A DNA stretch of 64,000 nucleotides from Sideroxydans sp. (GTDB taxonomy: Bacteria; Pseudomonadota; Gammaproteobacteria; Burkholderiales; Gallionellaceae), in NCBI GenBank assembly GCA_024636935.1, contig JAGXGC010000036.1, forward strand, positions 35,160 through 99,159. Reading direction: 5' to 3'. This document shows positions 45,894 through 54,849 of the stretch, piece after piece. Position 1 is the stretch's first letter, and each line of letters opens with the position of its first letter. The notes beneath the pieces are model-generated. The model ran no database searches, was not told the DNA's origin, and was given only the letters and a program-made list of their open reading frames with translations. Both the position numbers and the translations under genes were made by a program.

Positions 45894-46456
45894 AGTAGAC
45901 GTGTCGCGGCCTGCTCCAGACCACCGACCATCACGATCAGCAACAACTGGCAAAATATCAGCAGCAACAGAATGGACAGATCCAGACTGCCGATGGGCGG
46001 GATGCGTCGTCGCAGGGGCTGAACAAACGGCAGGTTCACTGCCGACAGCAGCGGTGCCAGCGGCGTATGCGGGTTGAGCCAAGACAAAACCGCCTCCAGT
46101 AACAAACTGGCCATCAGCAAGTAAAGGCTCAGCTTCAGCAGTTTGACCAGCGTCCACAGCAGCAGACCTATCAACGGGAAGGTATCAAAGGGATATCCCT
46201 GCAAGCTGATGAAAGCCACGAGGTAGATGAATTCAAAGGCGAAGGCCAGCAGCAGCGTAGCGCTATCCATGCCGGCAATGGCAGGCAAACGGCGACGAAG
46301 CGGCAACACGATGAAATCCGTGATAGCCAGCACGAACTCTCCGATCGGATTGCGCATCGGCACGCGCAACCAGACAGCATGGAAGCGGAATAGCAACACG
46401 GCTGCGAATGGTTGCAGTAACGCATCGACCAAAAACAAAAAAGCTTCAGACAGCAT
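45890..46456 (-). CDS. yggT: YggT family membrane protein
   Basis: This 188-residue protein consists of two YGGT repeats, each with a pair of hydrophobic helices and a conserved NPIGEFVLAITDFIVLPLRRRLP or NPHTPLAPLLSAVNLPFVQPLRRRIPP loop. Family members are linked to osmotic or shock tolerance and to cell-division-protein placement, but no enzymatic role is known. The ATG lies four bases from the end of a repeat element (46461-46701), whose terminal sequence TAGAGG provides the only Shine-Dalgarno-like site. Confidence 0.9.
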   Translation of the reverse strand: MLSEAFLFLVDALLQPFAAVLLFRFHAVWLRVPMRNPIGEFVLAITDFIVLPLRRRLPAIAGMDSATLLLAFAFEFIYLVAFISLQGYPFDTFPLIGLLLWTLVKLLKLSLYLLMASLLLEAVLSWLNPHTPLAPLLSAVNLPFVQPLRRRIPPIGSLDLSILLLLIFCQLLLIVMVGGLEQAATRLL

Positions 46457-46460
46457 CTCA

Positions 46461-46701
46461 GGGCACCTCTAAAAATTCATAATTCTGATGAAACTACTAG
46501 CCATCCACTAAGCCAGCAAGCTGGCAAGTGGCTGGTTATAAGCAAGACAAGGCGCGAGCTAAAAATTGCGACGCGGCATATGTCTGATATGTAAGGAGTG
46601 ATTTTTTGTGAGCAACGCAGTATTGCGACAAAACGTAGTTTCAGTGAAGAAAAACCTTTAGGTTATGTCGCAACTAAAGTTTGGATTTTTAGAGGATGCC
46701 C
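46461..46701. repeat. Inverted-repeat element (MITE-like), copy 2
   Basis: The 241-bp element lies between proC and yggT. Its ends GGGCACCTCTAAAAATTC and the inverse of GGGCATCCTCTAAAAATCC match the ends of the 33691-33831 element. The core (AAGCAAGACAAGGCGCGA, GCGACGCGGCATATGTCTGATATGTAAG, GAGCAACGCAGTATTGCGAC) is the same core reversed. Extra sequence at both sides makes it 100 bp longer. It abuts the proC stop codon exactly. Confidence 0.8.
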
Positions 46702-47511
46702 TCAATCCTTACCCAATTCATCACCTAACTCCTTGGAGCGTGCAGCTGCAGCATGAGCAGCTGCAACGATATGTTCACGCACATTGTTCGACTCCATACT
46801 GGATAGCGCATATTCGGTCGTGCCGTTCTTGGAGGTCACGTTGGCACGTAGCGTGGCGACATCCTGCTGACTGCTATCCGCCAGCTTGGCGGCGCCTATG
46901 AAGGTATCCAACACCAATTGGCGCGCCTGCAATTCATCCAGCCCCAACTCCTGGGCCGCCTGCTGCATCGCCTCGATGAAATAGAACACATAGGCTGGGC
47001 CGCTACCGGAGATCGCCGTCACGCTGTCCAGTAATGATTCATCCTCTACCCACAAAGTGCTGCCGACCGCCTCGATGATCGCTTCCGCCTTAACACGGGA
47101 GGAGGCGCTCACCGCCTCCAATGCGTACAAGCCGGTGACGCCCTGTCGGATCAGCGCCGGAGTGTTTGGCATGGCGCGGACGATGTTGCCTGTTCCCAGC
47201 CAGCGGGCGATATCATGTGCCCGTATTCCAGCCGCGATAGAGATGACCAATTGCCCAGTCAGCAATGGTGCCAAGTTTTGGCATGTTTTCTGCAGATGTT
47301 GGGGTTTAACCGCCAACAATATGATTTCGCTAAAAGGAATCGCATCGCTAATATCTGTCGTGGCACGAACCACGAACTCATGATGCAAACTTATACAGCG
47401 CTCCTCATCCACTTCCACCACACGGATCTTAGACGGTGCATAGCCACGTTTGAGCAGGCCGCCGATCAGGGCCTTGGCCATATTACCGCCACCGACAAAA
47501 CATATATTCAT
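46702..47511 (-). CDS. proC: Pyrroline-5-carboxylate reductase
   Basis: This 269-residue NAD(P)H-dependent enzyme performs the last step of proline synthesis. The Rossmann start NICFVGGGNMAKALIGGLL, the IILLAVKPQHL segment, VRAMPNTPALIRQGVTGLYA and the C-terminal dimer signature SGSGPAYVFYFIEAM...TVTSKNGTTEYAL-like block (here ANVTSKNGTTEYALSSM) are intact. It overlaps the yggS stop by four bases. A MITE-like element begins at its stop codon. Confidence 0.96.
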   Translation of the reverse strand: MNICFVGGGNMAKALIGGLLKRGYAPSKIRVVEVDEERCISLHHEFVVRATTDISDAIPFSEIILLAVKPQHLQKTCQNLAPLLTGQLVISIAAGIRAHDIARWLGTGNIVRAMPNTPALIRQGVTGLYALEAVSASSRVKAEAIIEAVGSTLWVEDESLLDSVTAISGSGPAYVFYFIEAMQQAAQELGLDELQARQLVLDTFIGAAKLADSSQQDVATLRANVTSKNGTTEYALSSMESNNVREHIVAAAHAAAARSKELGDELGKD

Positions 47512-48206
47512 TGCTCGCCTCCATAGTTTCTGGCACCGAAGATCGCGGTACCGACACGCACGATGGTCGCGCCTTCCTGTATCGCCACTGCAAAATCATG
47601 CGACATACCCATTGAGAGCGTGTCCAGTTGCATGCCCTGTGCATTCATTGCCAAAAGCAATTCGTGCATCTGCACAAACGCCGCTCTCTGCTGCAACAGT
47701 GATTCAGTTGGCGCCGGGATTGCCATGAGACCACGCAACTTCAATCGAGGCAACCTTGCAACCTCTCTAGCCAGCTGCGCAACATCTTCCGACGCAACAC
47801 CACTCTTGCTTGCTTCGCCACTTACATTGACCTGCAAGCAGATGTTCAAAGGCGGCATGGATTCAGGACGTTGCGACGACAAACGTTCGGCGATCTTCAG
47901 CCTGTCCACGCTATGCACCCAGTCAAAATGCTCGGCGATAGGTCGCGTCTTATTACTCTGAATCGGTCCGATAAAATGCCATTCCAGCGGCAACTCGCGT
48001 AGCACCTCGATCTTGTCCAGCGCCTCTTGCAGATAATTCTCGCCGAATGCGGTCTGCCCGGCCTGATACGCCTCGCGCACTGAGGCTGCCGGAAAGGTCT
48101 TGCTGACCGCCAACAGGTGCACTGTGTCGCGCGCTCGGCCTGCCGCTTGCGTAGCGTCTGTTACAGCCTGCCTCACGGCTTGCAAGTTGGAAAGGATTGC
48201 GGTCAT
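47508..48206 (-). CDS. yggS: YggS family PLP homeostasis protein
   Basis: This 232-residue alanine-racemase-fold protein (PLPBP/YggS) carries pyridoxal phosphate without known catalysis. LLAVSKTFPAASVREAYQAGQTAFGENYLQEAL contains the PLP Lys, WHFIGPIQSNKTRPIAEHFDWVHSVD follows, and LSMGMSHDFAVAIQEGATIVRVGTAIFG closes the barrel. It is divergent from pilT (53-base gap), the usual arrangement in betaproteobacteria, and heads the leftward operon. Confidence 0.95.
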   Translation of the reverse strand: MTAILSNLQAVRQAVTDATQAAGRARDTVHLLAVSKTFPAASVREAYQAGQTAFGENYLQEALDKIEVLRELPLEWHFIGPIQSNKTRPIAEHFDWVHSVDRLKIAERLSSQRPESMPPLNICLQVNVSGEASKSGVASEDVAQLAREVARLPRLKLRGLMAIPAPTESLLQQRAAFVQMHELLLAMNAQGMQLDTLSMGMSHDFAVAIQEGATIVRVGTAIFGARNYGGEQ

Positions 48207-48259
48207 AATCCGGCGGCCTGCACGATATTGGCGGTTGTTTAACGACTGGGGAATTATAT

Positions 48260-49303
48260 ATGGATATCACTGAACTGCTCGCCTTCGGCGTGAAGAACAA
48301 AGCCTCCGACTTGCACCTCTCCGCAGGCTTGCCTCCGATGATTCGCGTTCACGGCGATATGCGCCGCATCAACTTGCCCGCGATGGAGCACAAAGAAGTG
48401 CACGCCATGATGTACGACATCATGAACGACGGACAGCGCAAACATTACGAAGAGAACAAAGAAGTCGACTTCTCGTTCGAAGTCCCCAATCTCGCCCGCT
48501 TCCGTGTCAACGCATTCATCCAGAATCGCGGCGCCGGTGCGGTCATGCGTACCATTCCTTCCAAGATCCTAACGCTGGAAGACCTCAAATGCCCCCCCAT
48601 CTTCAAGGACATTTCCGAAACTCCGCGCGGCATGGTGTTGGTGACCGGCCCGACCGGCTCCGGTAAATCCACCACGCTGGCAGCGATGGTGAACCATATC
48701 AACGAAAACGACATGGGGCACATACTGACTGTGGAAGACCCGATCGAATTCGTGCACGAATCGAAAAAATCGCTGGTCAACCAGCGCGAAGTCGGCCCAC
48801 ACACGCTGTCCTTCAACAACGCTTTGCGTTCCGCACTGCGTGAAGATCCAGACGTGATCCTGGTCGGCGAGATGCGCGACCTGGAAACCATCCGCCTAGC
48901 AATGACAGCAGCGGAAACCGGCCACTTGGTGTTCGGCACACTGCACACCAGCTCTGCCGCTAAGACCATTGACCGTATCATCGACGTGTTCCCGGCTGAC
49001 GAAAAAGAAATGGTACGTGCGATGTTGTCAGAATCGTTGCGTGCCGTGATCTCACAGACACTACTCAAAACTAAGGACGGTACAGGCCGCGTCGCTGCGC
49101 ATGAGATCATGCTCTGTACCCCGGCCATCCGCAACCTGATCCGCGAAGCCAAAGTGCCGCAGATGTATTCCGCCATCCAGACCGGCGGCAACATCGGCAT
49201 GCAGACGCTGGACCAGTGCCTGACCGATCTGGTCAAACGCGGTGTCGTCTCCTCTGGCGAAGCACGCAGCAAGGCAGCCAACAAAGATCTGTTCCCCGCT
49301 TAA
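48260..49303 (+). CDS. pilT: Type IV pilus retraction ATPase PilT
   Basis: This 347-residue hexameric ATPase powers pilus retraction and twitching. The N-terminal PAS-like domain opens MDITELLAFGVKNKASDLHLSAGLPPMIRVHGDM. The ATPase core has Walker A GPTGSGKSTT, the Asp box ILTVEDPIEFVH, Walker B DPDVILVGEMRDLETI and the His box ETGHLVFGTLHT. The PilT signature AIRNLIREAK is near the C-terminus. It is followed 35 bases later by pilU. Confidence 0.97.
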   Translation: MDITELLAFGVKNKASDLHLSAGLPPMIRVHGDMRRINLPAMEHKEVHAMMYDIMNDGQRKHYEENKEVDFSFEVPNLARFRVNAFIQNRGAGAVMRTIPSKILTLEDLKCPPIFKDISETPRGMVLVTGPTGSGKSTTLAAMVNHINENDMGHILTVEDPIEFVHESKKSLVNQREVGPHTLSFNNALRSALREDPDVILVGEMRDLETIRLAMTAAETGHLVFGTLHTSSAAKTIDRIIDVFPADEKEMVRAMLSESLRAVISQTLLKTKDGTGRVAAHEIMLCTPAIRNLIREAKVPQMYSAIQTGGNIGMQTLDQCLTDLVKRGVVSSGEARSKAANKDLFPA

Positions 49304-49338
49304 GCGGCCGCTGAGCATCACCGAATCAGGAGTACACC

Positions 49339-50475
49339 ATGGAAAGAAGTCAGGCTACCGAACTGGTACACAATCTGCTGAAAGGTATGATCTCGCAGAA
49401 AGCGTCCGACCTGTTCGTCACCGCCGGCTTCCCGCCGGCATTCAAAGTGGACGGCAAAATGACGCCCGTTTCCAGCCAAGTGCTTTCTTCTCAGCACACG
49501 CAAGAACTGGCGCGCAGCATCATGAACGACCGCCAGGCGGCCGAGTTTGAGTCTACGCACGAGTGCAACTTTGCCATCAGCCCACCGGGTATCGGACGTT
49601 TCCGCGTCAACGTATTCATGCAGCAACAGAAAGTCGGGATGGTGTTGCGTACCATCACCACCAAGATCCCCAGCTTCGAAGAGCTGCGTCTGCCCGATGT
49701 GCTGAAAGAAGTCACGCTGACCAAACGCGGTTTGGTGATTTTGGTCGGCGGCACCGGTTCGGGTAAATCCTCCACGCTGGCCGCCATGATCGGCTACCGC
49801 AACTTCAACAGTTTCGGCCACATCATCACCATCGAGGATCCGGTGGAATATGTGCATGAACATAACAAGTGCATCATCACCCATCGCGAGGTCGGTGTGG
49901 ATACGGACAACTGGCACAACGCGCTGAAGAACACACTGCGCCAGGCACCAGACGTTATCCTGATCGGTGAGATCCGTGATCGCGAGACCATGGAATACGC
50001 TGTGGCTTTTGCCGAGACCGGACACTTGTGTATGGCGACCTTGCACGCCAACAGCGCCAACCAAGCACTTGATCGCATCATCAACTTCTTCCCCGAAGAA
50101 CGTCGCGAACAATTGCTGATGGATCTGTCGCTCAACGTCAAAGCGCTTATCTCGCAACGCTTGATTCCCAAGAAAGACAGCAAGGGCCGTGCAGCTGCGT
50201 TCGAGATCCTGCTCAATTCACCGCTGATCTCCGACCTCATCTTCAAGGGCGAGGTGCATCAGATCAAGGAAGTGATGTCCAAGTCACGCGAGATCGGCAT
50301 GCAAACCTTCGATCAGGCGCTGTACGACCTGCATGAAGATGGCATGATCAGCTACGAAGAAGCGTTGAAGAACGCCGACTCGGTCAACGACCTGCGTTTG
50401 CGTATCAAACTGGAAAGTGCCGATACCAAGGATAGAGACGTGATGAGCGGCACTGAACACCTGAAGCTATCTTGA
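49339..50475 (+). CDS. pilU: Type IV pilus accessory retraction ATPase PilU
   Basis: This 378-residue PilT-like ATPase supports PilT-dependent retraction. Walker A is GGTGSGKSSTLAAMIGYRN, the Asp box HIITIEDPVEYVHEHNKCI, Walker B APDVILIGEIRDRETMEYA and the His box ETGHLCMATLHANSANQAL. The ASDLFVTAGFPPAFKVDGKMTPV N-terminus and the longer C-terminal tail distinguish it from PilT. The gene ends in a bidirectional terminator shared with the convergent methyltransferase gene. Confidence 0.96.
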   Translation: MERSQATELVHNLLKGMISQKASDLFVTAGFPPAFKVDGKMTPVSSQVLSSQHTQELARSIMNDRQAAEFESTHECNFAISPPGIGRFRVNVFMQQQKVGMVLRTITTKIPSFEELRLPDVLKEVTLTKRGLVILVGGTGSGKSSTLAAMIGYRNFNSFGHIITIEDPVEYVHEHNKCIITHREVGVDTDNWHNALKNTLRQAPDVILIGEIRDRETMEYAVAFAETGHLCMATLHANSANQALDRIINFFPEERREQLLMDLSLNVKALISQRLIPKKDSKGRAAAFEILLNSPLISDLIFKGEVHQIKEVMSKSREIGMQTFDQALYDLHEDGMISYEEALKNADSVNDLRLRIKLESADTKDRDVMSGTEHLKLS

Positions 50476-50490
50476 TTTTAATTTCTCAAT

Positions 50491-50519
50491 AGAAAAGCCG
50501 CCTTGAAGGCGGCTTTTCT
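50491..50519. terminator. Bidirectional terminator between pilU and methyltransferase gene
   Basis: AGAAAAGCCGCC (50491-50502) pairs with its complement ending at 50518 around TTGA, with A-rich and T-rich flanks on each side. It can serve pilU on plus and the converging gene on minus, whose stop it overlaps. Confidence 0.88.
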
Positions 50520-51660
50520 ATTTGCGGTTGCTACCGCTGACGATCTTGTACTCGAACAATCGGCACTCGATGGCGCCGTTGTACAAGGGCGTGCGCTTAG
50601 ACGGTGTCAGGCGCATCAATTTGGCAATGCGTAGATCGCCTGTGAACAGGTAAGCGTTCCATCCGCCGAACTTCTTCTTCAACACATCGCCCAATTGCGG
50701 ATACAGCGCAGCTAGCTCATCTTCGTCTCCCATACGTTCCCCGTAAGGCAGATTGGCAACAAGAATGCCTTCGCTCTCCGGCGGCGAAGCTTCCAGCACA
50801 TTGCACTGCTTCAAGTCCACCGTCTCGCGAATACCAGCCTCTTCCAGATTCTGATGGGCTGCCACCAAGGCATCGCCGTAAAGGTCGCTACCGTGCAGCG
50901 GCAATTCGCATACCGGCAGCTGCGCAGCGATAGCTTCTTCGCGCATTGCCTCCCAAGTCTTGGCATCGAAGTTCTTCAGTTTCTCGAAGGCAAAATGGCG
51001 AGAGATACCGGGTTGGATGTTGAGCGATATCTGTGCTGCTTCGATGAGGAAGGTACCGCTGCCGCACATCGGATCGAGCAAGGGGATGCCAGGCTTCCAG
51101 CCCGTCATCATCAGAATACCCGCCGCCAGATTCTCGCGCAGCGGTGCGATGTTGGTATGTGTGCGAACACCGCGTTTGTACAGCGCCTCACCGGAGGTAT
51201 CCAGATACAGCGTGAACTTGTCGCCCTCGAAGAAAGCGTGGATGCGCATGTCGGGTTCCAGCTTGGCGATACTGGGGCGCTCCTTCTTCTCGGCGCGGAA
51301 CTTGTCGCATACCGCATCCTTGATCTTGAGCGTGATGAATTCCAGACTCGTCAGCGGACTCTTGATCGCCGTGACTTTGACCAGCATGGTGTGCTTAACA
51401 TCGAACCAGCGCGTCCATGGCAAATCGTAGGCCGCCTTGTATACATCCTGTTCGTTGCGATACGGCGTCGGCGCCAGAACACGCCACAGGATGCGCGATG
51501 CGAGACGGCTTTGCAGATTGATGCGGTAACAGGTCGGCCAGTCACCCGAGAAACCGACGCCACCGTCTGTCGCTTTGACAGCGGTAGCTCCGAACGAAGT
51601 CAATTCATCGGAGAGTAGTTTTTCCAGTCCGCGGGGACAGGTAGCGAAAAAATCAGGCAT
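50518..51660 (-). CDS. THUMP-domain rRNA guanine-N2 methyltransferase (RlmL N-half type)
   Basis: This 380-residue protein has an N-terminal ferredoxin-like/THUMP module (residues 1-160; MPDFFATCPRGLEKLLSDEL is diagnostic) and a Rossmann methyltransferase with LLDPMCGSGTFLIEAA and the catalytic NLPYGERMG. It matches the first half of E. coli RlmL, which makes m2G2445 in 23S rRNA, but lacks the second (RlmK) half fused in E. coli. The standalone form is common outside enterobacteria. It lies one base from hemJ, so it is probably co-transcribed with it. Confidence 0.9.
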   Translation of the reverse strand: MPDFFATCPRGLEKLLSDELTSFGATAVKATDGGVGFSGDWPTCYRINLQSRLASRILWRVLAPTPYRNEQDVYKAAYDLPWTRWFDVKHTMLVKVTAIKSPLTSLEFITLKIKDAVCDKFRAEKKERPSIAKLEPDMRIHAFFEGDKFTLYLDTSGEALYKRGVRTHTNIAPLRENLAAGILMMTGWKPGIPLLDPMCGSGTFLIEAAQISLNIQPGISRHFAFEKLKNFDAKTWEAMREEAIAAQLPVCELPLHGSDLYGDALVAAHQNLEEAGIRETVDLKQCNVLEASPPESEGILVANLPYGERMGDEDELAALYPQLGDVLKKKFGGWNAYLFTGDLRIAKLMRLTPSKRTPLYNGAIECRLFEYKIVSGSNRK

Positions 51661-51661
51661 C

Positions 51662-52072
51662 TTAGAAAGGCTTCACGACAACAAGAATCACAATAGCCAG
51701 CAAAGCCAGCACCGGCACTTCATTGAAGAAACGGAACCATATGTGACTGCGGATATTGCGATCTTCGGCGAACACCTTCACCAGATGACCGCAGTAAAAA
51801 TGATAGGCCACCAAGCCCGCCACGAATGTGGTCTTGGCATGCAGCCAACCACCAGTGAAACCATAACCGAACCACAGCCACAAACCGGTGATCACGGCCA
51901 ACGCACCGATGGGCGTGACGAACTTATACAGTTTGCGCTCCATCAGTTTCAGGCGTTCCTTCACTGCCGCCTCTTCTGCCATCGCATGATTGACGAAGAT
52001 GCGCGGCAAGTAGAACAAGCCCGCGAACCAGCTGACCACGAAAAAGATATGAAACGCTTTCAACCACAACAT
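51662..52072 (-). CDS. hemJ: HemJ-like membrane protein (CopD/UPF0093)
   Basis: This 136-residue four-helix membrane protein begins MLWLKAFHIFFVVSWFAGLFYLPRIFVNHA, the HemJ signature with the haem-coordinating His. LWLWFGYGFTGGWLHAKTTFVAGLVAYHFYCG follows. HemJ oxidises protoporphyrinogen IX to protoporphyrin IX in haem synthesis. The ATG at 52070-52072 matches the family start; the frame is open 66 bases upstream without homology. The 149 bases before the start carry no gene. Confidence 0.85.
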   Translation of the reverse strand: MLWLKAFHIFFVVSWFAGLFYLPRIFVNHAMAEEAAVKERLKLMERKLYKFVTPIGALAVITGLWLWFGYGFTGGWLHAKTTFVAGLVAYHFYCGHLVKVFAEDRNIRSHIWFRFFNEVPVLALLAIVILVVVKPF

Positions 52073-52221
52073 ATTGGATATCCCTATAAATTTATTTTGC
52101 GAGCGAATCGCGTCGTCGCGTGCTCTCTCGCTCCTCACCTACCTAATGGTATGTCTCGTCGCTCGTTCCGCGGCTCCTTGCGCTTCATCTCGCAAAATAC
52201 AATTTCTAGAGACATCCAAGA

Positions 52222-53007
52222 TTACCTCGACAATCTACGTCTGAACAAAACCAGAGAAATATAGAACCCGACCAGCGCATAGGTCAGCAGCACACCAATA
52301 TGAAAAATTGCCTGCTCCGGCACTGCGCCATTCATCAATGGCCGCGCCAGATCCACCGCATGCGTTAGCGGCAATACGGCAGCGAGTGCCTGCAATGCCT
52401 CCGGCAACTGTGTGACCGGAAAAAAGACGCCGCATAGTAGCATCATCGGTGTGATGATCAGCGTGAAGTAGTACATGAAGAAGTCATACGCAGGCGCCAG
52501 TGCAGTCATGATCAGACCGACCGCAGAGAAGGTCAGGCCGATGAGCAGAACAAGTGGAATCATCCACAACGACATCAGCGAATTCGACAAGCCCAATACC
52601 CAGATGACGATAAGCACAGCAGTACCCGACATCATGCTTTTGGTTGCCGACCAGAGGATCTCCGACAGTACGACATCATCCAGCGTCACTGGCGTATTCA
52701 TGATCGCCTCCCAAGTACGCTGCTCATGCATGCGCGCAAAAGCGCCATACAACGACTCGAAACTGGCACTGTTCATACTGCTGTAGCACAAGGTGCCTGC
52801 AGCCAAAAAAGTTATGTATGAAGTACCGCCCATCTCCGGCAACAAGCTACCGAGACCGTAACCCAGACCCAGCATATAGATCACCGGATCAGCCAGATGG
52901 CCCAGAATGGCGGGTACGGCGACCTTGCGCCACACCAGCCATTGCCTGCGCCAGATGGGAAAGAAGCGCAGCGTTAAAGTCGGCAATGCAAAATTATTCA
53001 TGCTCAT
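52222..53007 (-). CDS. ABC-2 transporter permease (NodJ family)
   Basis: This 261-residue membrane protein has six predicted helices and the ABC-2/NodJ pattern: [31 protein letters not shown] at the N-terminus, [33 protein letters not shown] (coupling helix region) and [33 protein letters not shown]. It is the permease partner of the ATPase gene upstream, which it overlaps by four bases. NodIJ-type exporters move lipo-oligosaccharides in rhizobia, but homologues outside rhizobia have unknown cargo. Confidence 0.88.
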   Translation of the reverse strand: MSMNNFALPTLTLRFFPIWRRQWLVWRKVAVPAILGHLADPVIYMLGLGYGLGSLLPEMGGTSYITFLAAGTLCYSSMNSASFESLYGAFARMHEQRTWEAIMNTPVTLDDVVLSEILWSATKSMMSGTAVLIVIWVLGLSNSLMSLWMIPLVLLIGLTFSAVGLIMTALAPAYDFFMYYFTLIITPMMLLCGVFFPVTQLPEALQALAAVLPLTHAVDLARPLMNGAVPEQAIFHIGVLLTYALVGFYISLVLFRRRLSR

Positions 53008-53918
53008 TCCCTCATCTCCCGCCCAGTCAGCTTCAGGAACACATCCTCCAGATTCGCCGGACGGTGCAGATAGCGCAGTTCACTCTGCGCCTGCAAATGT
53101 GTCACCAACGGCTGCGCATCCTGCACGTAGCAGAACACAGACTCGCCGCTCACTTCGAAACGTTGTGAGAATTTTCCAGCATGATCGTTCGCCCACTGCC
53201 CGGAGGTCTCGCCAAACACTTCCACCACCTGTGGCTCGATGTTCTGTTCGATCAGTTCGCGCGGCGAACCTTGACTGATGAGTTTGCCGTTATCCATCAC
53301 CGCCAGCCGGTGACACAGCCGCTCCGCTTCATCCATGAAGTGCGTGGTGAGCAACAGCGTCTTACCCTGCTGGGTCAATGCGTTCAGACGCTGCCAGATC
53401 AGGTGACGCGCTTGCGGATCGAGACCGGTGGTCGGTTCATCGAGGAACACTACGTCCGGATCATTCACCAGCGCGCGAGCCAGTGTCAGGCGGCGCTTCA
53501 TACCGCCGGAGAGCGTGGGCACTTTCGCATCGCGCTTGCTGGTGAGGCTGGCGAAATCAAGCAAGTCCGGGATGCGTGCTTCGATCTCACTATCCGGCAT
53601 ACCGAAGTAACGTCCGTACACCAGCAGATTCTCTGCCACAGTGAAGTCGGGATCGAGATTGTCCATCTGCGGCACCACGCCTACTTTGATGCGCGCCTCG
53701 CGTGCGGCTTGCGGCACAGGCAGATCGAGCAGCGTCGCCGTGCCGGCATCAGGCGCGATCAGCCCCAGCAAGATACGCAGCGTGGTGGTCTTGCCCGCGC
53801 CGTTGGGGCCAAGCAGGCCGAAACATTCACCTTTATGTATAGACAGATCTAGACCGTCCACCACGCGATGTCCGGCGTAGGATTTTTGCAGGCCTTTGGC
53901 TTGTATGACTGGATTCAA
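53004..53918 (-). CDS. ABC transporter ATP-binding protein (NodI family)
   Basis: This 304-residue ATPase contains Walker [18 protein letters not shown], the Q loop [14 protein letters not shown], signature [15 protein letters not shown], Walker [18 protein letters not shown] and the His switch [14 protein letters not shown]. The start is inferred to be TTG at 53916-53918 with GGAG six bases upstream; it overlaps the hydrolase stop as TTGA. A longer frame upstream lies inside the hydrolase gene. It is paired with the NodJ-type permease. Confidence 0.92.
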   Translation of the reverse strand: MNPVIQAKGLQKSYAGHRVVDGLDLSIHKGECFGLLGPNGAGKTTTLRILLGLIAPDAGTATLLDLPVPQAAREARIKVGVVPQMDNLDPDFTVAENLLVYGRYFGMPDSEIEARIPDLLDFASLTSKRDAKVPTLSGGMKRRLTLARALVNDPDVVFLDEPTTGLDPQARHLIWQRLNALTQQGKTLLLTTHFMDEAERLCHRLAVMDNGKLISQGSPRELIEQNIEPQVVEVFGETSGQWANDHAGKFSQRFEVSGESVFCYVQDAQPLVTHLQAQSELRYLHRPANLEDVFLKLTGREMRE

Positions 53919-54535
53919 AACGCTACTCCATTGAAATGTCGCTTCACGATGTCGCGCAACTGCGTCAGGCGACCGTGAAAGAAATGTTCTGCTGCGGGCA
54001 GCACCACGATGGGCAGATGTTGCGGCCTCGCCCATTCCAAGGCATCGGCCAGCGGCACCACATCGTCATGTTCGCCATGCACCACCAAGGTGTCGGGCGA
54101 TACGGCAGGCATCGCGAAACGCCCCACCGCTGGTGCAGCCAAGATCAAATGTTGCGGCTGCAATTGTTGCGCGGCACGCGCCGCGACATAACCGCCGAAC
54201 GAGAAGCCAGATAGCACCAAGGGCAGTTCGCTACCGAACTGCTCCTGCGCATAGCGCACCACGGCGACCAGGTCTTCAGTCTCGCCTTCACCACCGGTGA
54301 ATTCGCCATCGCTGGCACCGACACCGCGAAAGTTGAAGCGGAACGATGCACAGCCCATGTCGGCCAAGGTCTTGGCCAGCGTCACTGCCACCTTATTCTC
54401 CATCGTGCCGCCCATGGTGGGCAGCGGATGCGCTACCACCGCGATGGCGCGTAGTTCACCATCCGGCTGATGCACCACACCTTCGAGCTGCCCTACGGGG
54501 CCGGCAAGGTTGAAGTTCTTTAGTGTGACCGCCAT
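53915..54535 (-). CDS. Alpha/beta hydrolase
   Basis: This 206-residue hydrolase has the nucleophile elbow [10 protein letters not shown] (Ser), [16 protein letters not shown] near the oxyanion hole, and [16 protein letters not shown] with the acid Asp. The conserved C-terminal His lies in [10 protein letters not shown]. This matches the small carboxylesterase/dienelactone-hydrolase-like group (YcjY/Bem46 type) with unknown substrate. The ATG overlaps the ferredoxin stop (TGATG) and the stop overlaps the ATPase start, so it sits in a tightly coupled chain. Confidence 0.88.
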   Translation of the reverse strand: MAVTLKNFNLAGPVGQLEGVVHQPDGELRAIAVVAHPLPTMGGTMENKVAVTLAKTLADMGCASFRFNFRGVGASDGEFTGGEGETEDLVAVVRYAQEQFGSELPLVLSGFSFGGYVAARAAQQLQPQHLILAAPAVGRFAMPAVSPDTLVVHGEHDDVVPLADALEWARPQHLPIVVLPAAEHFFHGRLTQLRDIVKRHFNGVAF

Positions 54536-54849
54536 CAGACCTTCAAACGCTCCACCACGCGACCGTTCTTCAAATGCTCCTCGATGATCTCGTCCAGATC
54601 GCTCTCGTCGATAAAGGTGTACCAAGTGCCTTCCGGATAGATCACCAGCACCGGGCCATCGTCGCAACGATCCAGACAACCGGCGGAGTTGATACGGATT
54701 TTGTTCTGCCGATCCGAGATACCCAGCGCCTTAACCTTGTCCTTCACATAGTCGCGCGCCTTCTGTGCTCCATGGTTGTTGCAGCAGTCACTCCCGTCCT
54801 CGCGCTGGTTGGTGCAGAAGAACACGTGCTTGTCGAAATACTGTGTCAT
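54535..54849 (-). CDS. Thioredoxin-like [2Fe-2S] ferredoxin
   Basis: This 104-residue protein has the thioredoxin-like ferredoxin fold. The cluster ligands are the Cys of FFCTNQREDGSDCC and of NSAGCLDRCDDGP, the Cx(n)C...CxxxC pattern seen in the Aquifex-type [2Fe-2S] ferredoxin and in NuoE. The WYTFIDESDLDEIIEEHL tail is typical of the family. It may pass electrons to an unknown partner. The start overlaps the vanZ-like stop (ATGA). Confidence 0.9.
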   Translation of the reverse strand: MTQYFDKHVFFCTNQREDGSDCCNNHGAQKARDYVKDKVKALGISDRQNKIRINSAGCLDRCDDGPVLVIYPEGTWYTFIDESDLDEIIEEHLKNGRVVERLKV

